A DNA stretch of 64,000 bases, taken from contig JAAOMT010000718.1 in NCBI GenBank assembly GCA_016748015.1, forward strand, positions 421,738 to 485,737, read 5' to 3'. Shown here one piece after another: positions 24,603 through 36,099 of this stretch; position 1 is the stretch's first letter; every line of letters starts with the position of its first letter. The notes beneath the pieces were generated by a model. The model was not told the origin of the DNA, searched no databases, and worked only from the letters and a program-made list of their open reading frames with translations. The position numbers and the translations under genes were made by a program. The DNA is from Geosiphon pyriformis. Its lineage: Eukaryota > Glomeromycota > Glomeromycetes > Archaeosporales > Geosiphonaceae.

Positions 24603-24928
24603 TTACAATTGCCTTTCCCTTTGGTAATTTTGCCCCTCCATTCGAGCTTCACCTTCGGCTTTCTGATCAGCGCCAGTGACTTTCATTGAATTTGATCCAA
24701 CCAACCCTCCAACGCTTTCTTTCACAACTCCAATCGCTTTATCAATAGCACCACTAGCTTTTTCAACAAGGGTCGGTGTACCGGGATCAACTTTAACGTC
24801 ACCTTTTACTAATTTCTCAAAACCTTGGGAATTAGCATCACTTGTTGTATTGGTGTGTTCTTGTTGTTCATATAAGGGTTTTTCTATTAGGTGGTAGTAG
24901 TAATAGTAGTAATAGTAGTAGTAGTAGT

Positions 24929-24968
<40 letters not shown>

Positions 24969-25385
24969 TAGTAGTAGTAGTATAAATATTAAAAATGATT
25001 TAGTCTTTCCCTAAAATGACCAAACTATTCTTTCAATATATAAAATCATATATGTCAAACTCACCACCAGTAGGATTAGTACCAACACCTTCTAAAGCAG
25101 TTGACCCTTTTTTAGAAATATGTGCAATTGGTACATTTTTATCCACTGGTCGCTCTTAAAGAGTACAGTATAAGGAATGTTATCCAACTATCCTATTTTA
25201 ATTATCATAATAATATAGGATCTTCATAACAACTCACCACCAGTAGGATTCGTTCCAACTCCTTCCAAAGCCGTTGACCCTTGAGGAATAATTCGTGCCG
25301 TGTGCTCACCATTGCTCGATGGTTTCACGTTAGATTGTTGTTCTGAGATGGTATTATTAAGAGATTTGTTTAATGTTGTCGCCAT
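24603..25385 (-). CDS. CsbD-like stress protein with a duplicated exon
   Basis: Three exons (25385-25238, 25154-25065, 24883-24603) join in phase to 172 residues. The C-terminal exon has the CsbD-like pattern: a KASGAIDKAIGVVKESVGGL helix, GSNSMKVTGADQKAEGEARM, and a Gln/Arg-rich end. This resembles bacterial CsbD and fungal cruciform-DNA-binding Hmp1-type proteins. Exons 1 and 2 both end in GSTALEGVGTNPTG directly before a GTGAGT donor, so exon 2 is a tandem duplicate of the exon 1 end. The second intron is largely a (TAG)n microsatellite. The start is the first ATG of the frame. The family is induced by stress in bacteria; its role here is unproven. Confidence 0.8.
24893..24981. repeat. (TAG)n microsatellite in intron 2 of the CsbD-like gene
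   Basis: About 28 trinucleotide units with a few interruptions (TTAG, AATAG) lie directly next to the 3' splice site of exon 3. Confidence 0.95.
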
Positions 25386-26212
25386 ATTTTAGATATTAAA
25401 AGTTTTTTTTTTTTTAATGTCTTTAAGAATTTTTAAAGAAAAGAAAGTAAAATAAGTTCAATGTACCTATATTGTCATCGATACCTCTGTATATATATCT
25501 TTTTGTCGCTATTCCAAAATTCTCTCGGCAGAAAATTTAAATTACATCATGACGCTAGAATCTTTGGATGACATCAAGGTGACGTTTATTTGCAAAATAA
25601 ATTTTGATCTAATGATTTTTAGAAGATTTATCTAACTTTTCTGGGATTATTATTTTTTATACATGCAAGAATGTGGGAATTACGTCATAAGATTCTCGGG
25701 GATAAGATGACTTGAAAAAAGTAGCACGTGAAACTTCTTATTTCGGAAATAGTAATCGGATTGTCAAAGAAAAAATTAAATTTATTACTTTTGAGTGTCA
25801 CGAAAATAAAATATATTTTTTTCAAATGTAAAAATAAAATAAAATCTTTTTTTTGTTTTTTTCGTGTGTAATTCTACTATTCTGAGTTTAGAAGAAGTGA
25901 ATAATCGAATTTAATTTTTAACGTTTAGATTAATATCACCGGGATCCCTAGCAACAAAATAAAAAATTAATCCAATTCTAATTTTGTCTACATTTAAGAT
26001 GGAGTCATAACTTTGACACTTTTTAACCATCATAAATAATCTAAGCTTTTGAGGTCATTGTAATCGATAAATAAAACAGAGATTAGGAAAAAAAAAAAGA
26101 TATTCAATAAGTGAAACAGGAGTTATCATCAATCATTCCAAATTGGTTACTTTCGTATTTTTTCTGATCGTATTACCATTCCTGTTAGAATAATAATAAT
26201 GTTAATGAATGT

Positions 26213-26243
26213 TGTTATTGTTATTGTTATTGTTATTGTTGTT

Positions 26244-26294
<51 letters not shown>
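26213..26294. repeat. (TTG)n/(TTATTG)n microsatellite
   Basis: It begins as TTATTG hexamers and becomes pure TTG trimers. Confidence 0.95.
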
Positions 26295-26608
26295 GATGAC
26301 GTTGAGTTGGAAATGAAAAAAATGTTTTGCATTTAGGTTCCCGAGTAATTTATGCCAAATAGATTTAAATTTTCATTTTTTTGAGTTCGGCCTTTTCGTT
26401 TCTTACAAACTAATAAAGAAAGAATATATTTATTTGGCTAAAAATGATTAAATAAATTTGTAATAAGTTCAAATTAAAAACTTTTTTTTTTCTTTTCTTT
26501 TATAGAATAAATTAAAAATAATGTAACTCTTAATAATGTTGAAAGAAATCAATTGTTTTTTAAACCATGTTTTTCTACATGTTTATAACACTTTTTTTTA
26601 AATGTATC

Positions 26609-26695
26609 TTAGTCTTTTCACTTTTTACAATTTGTAAACATGTTTTAGTCTTTTCACTTTTTACAATTTGTAAACATGTTTTAGTCTTTTTATTT
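26609..26695. repeat. 36-bp direct tandem repeat, 2.4 copies
   Basis: Two identical copies (26609-26644, 26645-26680) beginning TTAGTCTTTTCACTTTTTAC are followed by a partial third copy. The sequence is non-coding. Confidence 0.9.
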
Positions 26696-29455
26696 GTTAA
26701 AATTTTTCAATAATTTTATTTTTACATATTCTAACAGATATTTAAATACAAATATTTGATATTTGGCCAAATATTAATAACTTTATAAAATATCTAAATA
26801 ATTATAATAACAATTACACCAAAGAATGTATTAATTAATTATTCAAAAAAAAATTTGAAATTTTACAATTATTGTTTACAAAAAACCATTCAGTTTAAGT
26901 ATATCTTATAAAAATAAATTTGTAATTAAAAATAATATAACTTGTAATTATTGTAATATAAGACAAATATTTAAAAACTAATATATATAACAAATTGGTT
27001 TTTTTAATAATAAACTATATTTTTATTTTACTTAAATAAAACTAAACATATAATAATTATTATTGACATATAATTATATAATATTATAATTTAATAAATT
27101 ATATTTTTGTTAAAAAACTGTGTTTTTATTTAATTAAAAATACAATTTGTTTTAAATATATGCTTTTTTAAAATACTTTAATATTATTTTTACAATAATT
27201 AATTAAAATTTTAAACCAATTTAATAATTTTTATTATTATATTTATAATTATATATAAAAATTAACAATTAATATTCATTTTTTTTCATATTTTTTATAA
27301 TTACAACCAGAACAAAAAATAAAAAAATTGTAATATTTTTTAAAGTAATTAGTAATAGTATTTTTATTAATAAAATACTTATAATTATAAAAGCATTTTT
27401 TTTAAATAAAATAATAATTAATCTGTTTTTTACTAATTTAAAAACATTTTTTTTATTTATGTTAATTATAATATTTAATTTTATTATGACTATAAATGAA
27501 AAATATATATATATTTTAAATAATAACAATAAAAATACATTGGTTAATTTTGGTTTAAATTGGTTTTTGGCTATATTATCTAATATATTGGTTTTTAATT
27601 GATTTTTATTGATTTTTAAAACAAAACAAACCACATTTTTACATATATTTTTAATTAATTAATTTATTAGATTACAAAATCTTAAATTAAATAAAAATTA
27701 AATTCACTTTTTTTTAATAATACTGTTTTTAATAGTATTTTAAAAACAATTACTAATTATTAAAAAAATTTTATGTAAATATTAAGACTGTTTTCTAGTT
27801 TATACATAATTTTATTAATATTAAATCTTTATTTAAATATAATATAAAATTGTTTTATGTAAAGTTTATTTTTTAAATTATATTAAATATTAATTTTTAA
27901 GTTAAGTTTACTGGTTTTGTTTATTTTTTATTTTTAAGATTGCCAAATTTTTGGTAATTTTTAAGTTTACTTATTTTTTTGTTATTATTATTTTATAAAT
28001 TATTTTTAAAATATTTTTAATATTTTTGGTAAATTATATTAAAATTTATTAAAAATATATTATTTATTTTAAGTTTTTTAATACAATTATAATTGTTTTA
28101 ATAGTTAATTAGTTTTAATAATTAAAAATAATATTAAATTTTTTTTATTGTTAATTAAAAAAAGTTATTACTTTTATAATATATTTAAACCAAAATTAAT
28201 AATTTTTAAATTTAGTAAATTGATCTTTTAAGTTAATAGTTATATCTATTTTATTTTTATTTTTTAATAGCTGTAATTTGAAATTATTATTTTTAGTTTT
28301 CAAAAAAATTTTAATATTTTAAAAAAGTTTTACATTTAATAAAAAGTTTTTAATTATTAATATTGTTTTAAATATTAAAATTTAGATTATTTGAATTTAG
28401 ATTTAAATAAAATAGTTTTATCTCTTTTTTTAAAGTTTTTATTTAAATTTAAAATTTGGTTTTAAATTTTTAAATTTTATTTTATATTAAGTTTTATATT
28501 ATTTTTTTTGTTATTATGTTTTTGACTTTTTTGCTATTACTAATATTATAAATTTTTTAATTAGTTTTAAATTTTTTATTTTGGTTATTAAATTATTTAA
28601 TGCTCTTTTAGTTTTAAACCAAAAAAATTAAAATAATAAGCATTAAATATTTTGAATTTATTTATTTATTTTAATTATAAAATTGGGTTTTTTTAAAATA
28701 TAATTATTTGTATTAATAAATATAAAATAATAATATTTTTATTATTTATTGTTTAATATAAATATTTTAATAAATTAAATCATGTTTTATAATTATTTTA
28801 TATAATTTAATTATATATTAATTATAAATTATATTATAAATAAGATATAATTCAGTTATTTAATTTAATTAAACTTATTTTAGATTAACAAAAAAACAAA
28901 TTTGTATATTTATTTTTTTAATACAATAATTTAAATAATTAATGGTTTTAATAAACTTATTTAATTATAAACAAATTAATTTTTTATTATTTTAATAAAA
29001 AAAATATAAAAGTTTATTATTATTATTATTAAATTACCAAATATGTTTTTATTTAAGAAAAACTATTTTATTATTTATATCTTTATTATTTAAAAAACTA
29101 ATACCAAAATTATTTTATAAAATTAATAAAACTTTTATATATATTATTCAAAATAATATCTAAATAATTATTTTATTTTTACAATTAATTAAAATAAGTT
29201 AAATATTTAAAATTTTAAAGAAACAATTTTTATTTTAACTTTAATGATAAAAAATAAAAAACCAAAAAAAAACATTAGAAAAATATTAATTTTAATATAT
29301 AAACTAATATTTTTAAAGTTATAAAAAACTTGAAAAATAGTTTTAAAAACCAGATAAGTCAAATTTACAATTAATTAAAACTTTTATACTAATAATAACA
29401 TTAATATTTAAAAGTTTTTTATCAAATATAATATTTTTGCAAAATATTAATTTTA

Positions 29456-29812
29456 GGGAATTACTAAATCGACCCACCCTTTTTGCTAAATCGACCCACT
29501 CGCAACACGTAATATTAATATATATAGAATTTTAATATTTATTTATTAGTAATTCTAATAAATATTAGTTTAATTAAATAAAAAATAACTTTTTCTTATA
29601 TAAAATTGAATATAGATTATATATTTAATTTTTTATTATGCCTTAAGTAATTTATAGTGTTTTATAATTAAAAAACACTTTGTTGTAGACAACCATAATA
29701 TTTGTTAATATGTTCCTATACATAGTTGAATACGAAACTATAATGTAAAATGATATCACGTGTTGCGAGTGGGTCAATTTAACAAAAAGGATGGGTCGAT
29801 TTAAAAATTCCC
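29456..29812. mobile_element. MITE with ~57-bp terminal inverted repeats and TTA target duplication
   Basis: The left end reads GGGAATTACTAAATCGACCC and the right end is its near-perfect reverse complement (GGGAATTTTTAAATCGACCC). The pairing extends about 57 bases to CTCGCAACACGT. TTA flanks both ends (29453-29455, 29813-29815). Each inverted repeat contains TAAATCGACCCA twice. The interior is AT-rich and non-coding. A 3-bp TTA duplication and GG-type ends point to the PIF/Harbinger superfamily; no transposase is in the window. Confidence 0.9.
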
Positions 29813-29815
29813 TTA

Positions 29816-31130
29816 ATTTTAATAATTACTATATTAAAAGTTTTTTTAAACTGAAAATAATAATTACAAATTTTTATTGATAATTAAACCAAGAAATTAA
29901 AAAATAAACAATAATTTTTTTTAATTAAAATAAAAAAAATTCTAATATTATTCTTATATGTTAATACAAACCAACAAATAAAAACAGAATTAAAAAGTTT
30001 ATAAAACTTAAAATAAACAATAACATATTATTAAAAACCAATAAATTTTAATTTAATATTAAAAATTTTACAAAAACATAAAACCATTTTTAAATTTATT
30101 AAAAAAATATTATGTAAAGTTATAATAGTTAAAATTAAAACAAAAAAATATTATAAAAGATTTTACAATCTTAAAATTCATAAAAAACCTAATATTATTT
30201 TTAATAACCAATTTTAAACTAATAAAATTATATAAAATTAAGATATGATCTTTATTTAAACCAATTTTTTTATAATTATATTAAATATTAAAATAATTTT
30301 TTTTAGATATTATTAAAAACAATAATGTTTTTAAAAAACAAAAAAAAGCTTTAATTTTTATTTTATTAATAATTAATTAATATTAATTTAATTAAAATTA
30401 TATGTAAAAATATAATTCATTTAATTTTTTAAAACTAATAAAAATTAAACAAAATTCAATATATTAAATAATTTAATCAATATATTAATTAGAACTAACT
30501 TTAATAAACATATTATTGTTCTTATTATTTATAAAAAAAAGAAAGCTGTTGTTTATAATCCAAATAAAATTAAATATTATAATTGGTGTTTTTACAACAA
30601 AATTAAAAAACCAAAAAACCAAAAAAAACCAATATTTTATTTTTTATTAAAAAAATTAAACTTTAAATTAAAAGTAATATTATTAAAAGAATTTGCTTAA
30701 TTATTAACTTAAAATTAATAAAAAATACAAAAAAAAATATTTTATTATATTTTTTGTTTTGATTATAATTATAAAAATATATAAAAAATTTGTTAATATA
30801 ATATTTTATTATAATAATATTATTTAAAAATAACTTAATAATAGTTATTTATGTTATTTTATAATATTGTTATTATTTTGTATTTATTTTATATTATTTT
30901 TAATTATTATATATTATTATATATTAATGTTTTATAATTATGTTATTTTTGTTTATAATTTTTTTTTGATTAATTAATAAAAAATTTAACTATTTTTAAT
31001 TTGTTTTTGTTAATTTTTATTTAAATAACAACATTAAAAATAGTTTTAAAATATTTAATAAAATTTTGCTATTAAGTTAAAATTTATTAATTTATAATAA
31101 TATAATATTATTTATTTTAAACTTTTAAAT
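29816..31130. other. AT-rich spacer
   Basis: Nothing recognisable is present: A/T runs and no credible frame on either strand. Confidence 0.6.
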
Positions 31131-31254
31131 AATTGTTTTTTTTTTATTGCAAGTTTAATAAGTACAGCCCAACCACTATCTAAGTACATAAAATCAAAGG
31201 AGATTTCAAATTAAATGTGGCTCATGCTTTTTCTACATGTGACTAAACACTTGG

Positions 31255-32803
31255 CCCAATCAAGGCAGCATTACGCACATGCAGGAACTGTTAAAAGTAT
31301 ACTATTCAAAAAACCAAAGTTTAGCCTAGCAAAGCAAGGAAACAAACCAAAACACATATAAATACTCAGTCTGAAACCAAAGTTGCAGATAACATCAGCA
31401 TTCCACAATTCTGGCAAACCAACAATTGATGGCATGGCTGATCCGTCATGTGGCAAAAAATTGTGCTTCTCATAGAAGACTCTTAATTTAGCAGCAGGCA
31501 TTCAGATATCAGATCTGTGACTCTTAGCGAGATTACAGACCAGTTTAACTATTAAGCTGCTGCCAAAAGCTGGATCAAGGCACAAAACAGTATCTGACAC
31601 CCAACTTTTTAGTACAAACCTCTTGGCTAACAACATATAAAGGTCATCAGAAGACTTAGCTTTACATAAGGATTGCATTACCTTACCATCCACAACAAAT
31701 ACTCCAGCCATCTTACATCACTTCACATCAATATTCAACAGTATATTCAGTCTGGCAGCATCATTATGTTTACACAAAAACAAGTGATCAAAATCCTCAA
31801 CCACTTCACACCTAATGCACACCATGCTAGGATATTTGTGATCATACAATCTTTTTCACATGGCAATTGGCAGGTAATGATATAAAGACTTCATAAGGTA
31901 GAATCTTAGAAAAGCAGAAGATGAGCTGGTATAATCAGAGTAAATTCTACCATCTGGATGCCAGACACTGAAGGACTTAGAGGAGTTAATGTTACCAGCA
32001 AAATTAGCATCAACAATGTCAGTGCCAAATTTGGACTTCCAACTAACAAAATTAACAACATCAAACAAATTTCTAATAAAATGATGTGCATTCCCAAAAA
32101 CAGACCTATTCTTAACACTAAGGAAGTAACATAGCATGCTTAGAGACAACACAGACTTAGACAAGGTCACCGTATTTGCAAAAAAATCCGCATTCCAATA
32201 ATGTCTGAATGTCCTTTGACTTTTCTTCACATAACCAACAAATTCTTATCTAAAATAGCTTGATGAATACACTCTTTTTCAATTCAGCATTTGCTTTGAA
32301 AATCAGGACCAAAACCACCCACTTCGAACTTGTATATATCCAGTAAAGTTTGATTGTTCATAAACAAGGTAACTATGCTAAAATCAAAAACACACTCCAA
32401 TGCTAAAGCAATGGCCTGCAGCTTCACCAGTATAGAGGACAGTAAACCAAGAACTCTCATACCAATGCTCACATCAGCTTTTGGAAAATAAGCTGCTGTA
32501 CCACCACAGGCATCTATAGACCCCAAATCTTTGATAGAACCATTTGTGTACACATCAATAGATCCATGCTTAAAGGCAAGCAATCACTCAGAAACAAAAC
32601 CAGTATCACAAACAACATTGCCAGAAGCAGGACAAGATGCCACAACCACATTGTTGTTCAAACCACTACACTTAATAAAATTGGAGACGGAAACAAACCA
32701 AGTAGGAATAGAACCTTTGGAATCAAGCCTTTTCCATCTGCGAAAAGTGTTCCAAGTGAAACACTCACCATGATAATCTAATAGTTGGTTGGCAAAAATG
32801 AGG
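31255..32803 (-). pseudogene. LINE ORF2, C-terminal part: RT end and RNase H
   Basis: The frame resumes next to copy B with a Trp/Arg-rich RT C-terminal domain. It then has an RNase H domain beginning IDVYTNGSIKDLGSIDACGG near 32560 (canonical D-x-Y-T-D-G-S with Asn for the second Asp), with an E in ALALECVF near 32395 and a D-x-Y-KFE stretch near 32330. A later segment has MVCIRCEVVEDFDHLFLC (near 31830-31780), typical of the Cys/His end of this LINE group. Stops occur near 32580, 32284 and 31501, and a frame change near 32230. Confidence 0.8.
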
Positions 32804-32807
32804 CCAT
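32804..32807. other. Target site duplication of copy B, left
   Basis: CCAT here and CCAT at 42778-42781 flank the LTR retrotransposon exactly. Removing the element and one copy restores the LINE. Confidence 0.85.
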
Positions 32808-33819
32808 TGTTACCAGAGGTTTTTGGTCTTTTTTCTTGAATGTTGTAACTGTCTGTTGGTTGCAAATTCATGTTTTTTATAAGTAGTTGAACCTCCAATA
32901 ACTGAATTTATCTTCAAATTATTTCTTATAATTTGAACTGCTGGGCTTATAAATGAAATAGCCAATTTCTTGCCAGTTACTTTATGTAGTTACATTGTAG
33001 TAAATGTCAACTCTTTCCCAGGAATTGCTCATCTGGAAGCTCACTAAAAATGTGTAGTTACTTTGCTGTGAAAGTCAACTCTTTTACAGGAATCTTATCT
33101 GTAGGCTACTTTAATGATTGTAATAAGAAAAGAAAAAATAAATAAAAGAAATGTAAAAGAAATAGGATTTTATCAAGAGAAACGTTTTCTATCCAGGCCT
33201 GAAGTCACTAACAGTTTACTGAAATTGGTAGCTAATCAATTTCAAAATGTTAATTGGGTTTTGGGAATTTTCTAAGTGCAATGATTAAAGAATTTGGTTT
33301 TTTTGATTTATTTGATATTTATTTATTTTTTTGTGTATAAGAATGGTCCTAAGTGATAAATCTAAAGTAAGATACATTTTCTTGAAGAAAAAAGCTCTTC
33401 TTTTATACAACTTGTTGTAGTACTAGTTTATGAACTTGCATTTTTTTTCTTTGCTCAAATTTTGGCGAACTAAAGATACATTTTGATGAATTACAAGTTA
33501 TTTTACTGAACTATTGATTAATTTAGATGAACTATTCATAATTTCGGCAAATTTCTATAAATTTCAGCAAATTTCATATAAATTTCGGCGAATTTCTGTA
33601 AATTTTGGCAAATTTTAGAATGTTACAAAGTTCAAGGTATTGTGTAATTTGATCATTTTACTTTCTGTTGTACTAATTAAATTATTAATTGAATTGTGAT
33701 ATGTGATAAATTAATTAAATAATAAGTGATAATTTGGATTGATATTAACATGTTAATTACTGATAGGAATTATAAAGATAATTTTATGCTAATTAATAGC
33801 TAAAATTCCACTGGTAACA
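32808..33819 (-). repeat. 3' LTR of copy B (1012 bp)
   Basis: It aligns end to end with the 5' LTR at 41770-42777. In the first ~165 aligned bases all 13 mismatches I count are transitions. It contains TTTCGGCGAA-like repeats (33540-33625) and the end of the extra ORF. Confidence 0.95.
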
Positions 33820-34506
33820 TAATCTCTTCCTTAAGACTGAGCTCCATCAAAGTCCAAGCACTATCTGTAATGTTAAGATAGTGGTCCAAGATGATTGAAG
33901 TGATTTGCTCTGAAAATTGTTGAAATTTCAGTTCTGTAAGCTTTCCAATGTATTGTATTTTCAATGATTGAAGTATTGGGCTTTGTAGAACATTTTCACA
34001 AGTATTAAACAAGTCATAGAGTCTAAGAGCTGCTCTAAGTTTGTAGTAAGTGTTTGTTGATCCAGCTGCTGTCTTGAATTTATTGTAAATTTGTTTTTGT
34101 ATGGCTTCTGGGGTGGTATTTGTTGCTTTAAGTTCTAGTTTTCGTTCATAAAGTGTTTTTCCAATGCAGAAATATTTAAATATAAGAATATGTTCATTGT
34201 TCTGTTCATTAAGTAATAGTAAAAGTTTTTGTTGTATTGTGACATTTGGTGGAATGTCAATAGGGGCAGATAAAAAGTTTTCTTTTAGTGCCTGCTTCAG
34301 AAGTTCTTGTAACCTATTCTCAAAGTGACTTCTTGTTTTTCTTCTATAGAGGTAGTAGTTTTGAAAATTATTTATTACTAAGGCTGTGGTTTTTTCTAAA
34401 TGTAATTGATTTGACTTCCATTAATTGTTATGGATAAGTCAGGAAGTGTTTTCAAGGCTAACATTAATTTTTGGGATATTTGTTGAATATTTCGAGGAAT
34501 AATCAT
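33800..34506 (-). pseudogene. Extra 3' ORF of copy B, ends inside the 3' LTR
   Basis: From an ATG at 34506 the frame runs about 235 codons to a TAG at 33800-33802, about 18 bases inside the LTR. The product is helical and rich in Leu, Lys, Gln and Thr: LMLALKTLPDLSITI near the start, then a LLKQALKENFL-like segment, KLRAALRLYDLFNTCENV (near 34050), and a LKIQYIGKLTELKFQQF stretch. A clean 70-codon C-terminal block remains (34012-33800); at least one stop lies in the N-terminal third (near 34421). No signal peptide, membrane segment or known fold is seen. Copy A has the same ORF in the same place. Confidence 0.65.
33820..33836 (-). other. Polypurine tract of copy B
   Basis: On the minus strand AAGGAAGAGATTA directly precedes the LTR start. 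It overlaps the coding end of the extra 3' ORF. Confidence 0.7.
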
Positions 34507-34709
34507 GATAAAATTGACTAATTAGTGAAAAGGAAGAATAAAAAAAAATATATATATATTTTTTTTTGGTTTGGAGTTTTATTTGTTTTTGGGTTTTGGG
34601 TGTTTTGTAATTATTTATTATTTTTGTCTTTTGTGTATTATTAAAGATTATTGTAAAATTATGTTGAATTAAGTGTTTAAATTTGGTTGTTGTTCTATTA
34701 TAATTATTG

Positions 34710-36054
34710 GTTCTAAATTTCGAGAAATATTTTCAAGATTAATTAAAGGGGAATGTGTACCAATTTGTGGAATTAATAGTTTAGAATTGTTTCTGGAATG
34801 ATAGTGTTTCAATCTATCTCTATGTGCAATTTTTGCTAGTACTTTGTCATCAAGTCTTAACTTGTATGATCTATTGCCTAGAATTTCATGAATATAAAAT
34901 GGTCCATTCTATTTGTTTTCAAATTTCCCATTTCATTGTTTTTCAGCCTTAGTTCTGTGTAAGAGAACTTTATTTCCTATTTTAAATTCGTTGGTTATGG
35001 GTGGTAATTTGTTGTCATGTCTTTTTTTTTGTTGAGCTTGAGAATGTTCAATATAAGTTGCTGCTATTTTTCTTTTTCTTTTCAGTATACTAAGAAGAGT
35101 GTAAGCTCTTCTTTGGAGTGTTTCTTGTAAGTTTTCTTCATTAATTGGTTGCACAGGATATGTTTCTACTGTGAAATTAATTGGTAATGTTGCTGTCTTT
35201 CCATAAGTAAGATCAAATGGTGTGTGTTTTGTAGTATTTTGTTTTAGTGTTTTGTATGCTAGTAACACTGATGGAATAAAGATATCCCATTCCTGTTTAA
35301 AGTCTGTTGAGACTTTGGCTAGAGATTCACACAATGTTCTGTTGAAACATTCTACAAGTCTATTTGTTTGAGAGTAATAAAGTGATAATAGAGATCTTTT
35401 GACATTGAATTGTTCACAAATTTCTTGTATCAAGTTGTTCACAAAATGTGTTCCTTGATCAGATAAGAGTTCAATTGGACATCCATGTCTACAGATAATG
35501 TCTTTATAGATGAAATTTGCTACTGATTTTGCATCTGTTCTTTGAATGGCTCTAGTTTTAGGCCATTTGGTAAGATAATCCACTGCAACTGCAATATAAT
35601 AATTTCCTTGGGTTGTGATAGGTAATGGTCCGACTAAATCAATTCCAACTTTGTCAAAAAGTTGTCCAACTTTGATTGGATTTAAAGATTCTGTGGAGTG
35701 AGTTCCTTTTCTTCTTTGACAACTATCACAAGATTCTACATATTGTTGAATGTCTTTTTGCATGTGAGACCAAAAATAATGTTCAAGAGTTCTTTGAATT
35801 GTTCCATCTCTTCTCAAGTGTGCTGAAGAAGGATCTGTGTACATGTTGTATAGAATTGTTTCTTTTTTATTTTTCTGTACTAATCTGAGTGGTTGGTTTG
35901 GGTTTTTACAATTTTTGTAATAGATTTTGTTGTGGTGTATAAAATATTGTTTGAATTGGTGTTGTAATTGATGTTTTTTACTTGAAGACCAATTTTCTGG
36001 CATGGTGAGGGTTTCCAAATAGTTTTTGATGTTGTTGTAGTTTTTTGGATCCAT
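34710..36054 (-). pseudogene. Integrase of copy B
   Basis: A 373-codon open stretch (36054-34933) holds the zinc-binding N-terminus (SSAHLRRDGTIQRTL, CDSCQRR) and the complete catalytic triad: Asp in GIDLVGPLP, Asp in LLSDQGTHF and Glu in RLVECFNRTL. The first His of the HHCC motif appears to be Tyr (MYTDP). After a TGA at 34932 the frame continues with a GPFYIHEILGNRSYKL GPY/F-like tail to about 34710. It is the best-preserved part of the element and the most likely to have been active recently. Confidence 0.88.
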
Positions 36055-36099
36055 TGTTGTTGATTTTGTTGTTTGTTCTGCTGTTAAGTTTGTTGGTGT

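Larger units (their letters stand above)
25386..29452. other. Promoter region of the CsbD-like gene, then long AT-rich spacer
   Basis: Bases 25386-26150 are less AT-rich and are the likely upstream region of the minus-strand CsbD-like gene. A (TTG)n tract lies at 26213-26294, and a 36-bp tandem repeat at 26609-26695. From 26700 the DNA is almost entirely A/T. The open frame at 27269-27634 is low-complexity Ile/Lys/Asn/Leu and is not a credible gene. Confidence 0.6.

Noticed and set aside
26147-26332. Thr-rich frame opposite the TTG repeat
   Set aside because: Microsatellite artefact.
27269-27634. 121-codon open frame in AT-rich DNA, minus strand
   Set aside because: Low-complexity Ile/Leu/Lys/Asn translation, no domain, no splice or homologous context; expected by chance in such composition.
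35676-35888. Plus-strand Phe/Leu-rich frame with membrane-like composition
   Set aside because: Antisense of the copy B integrase.
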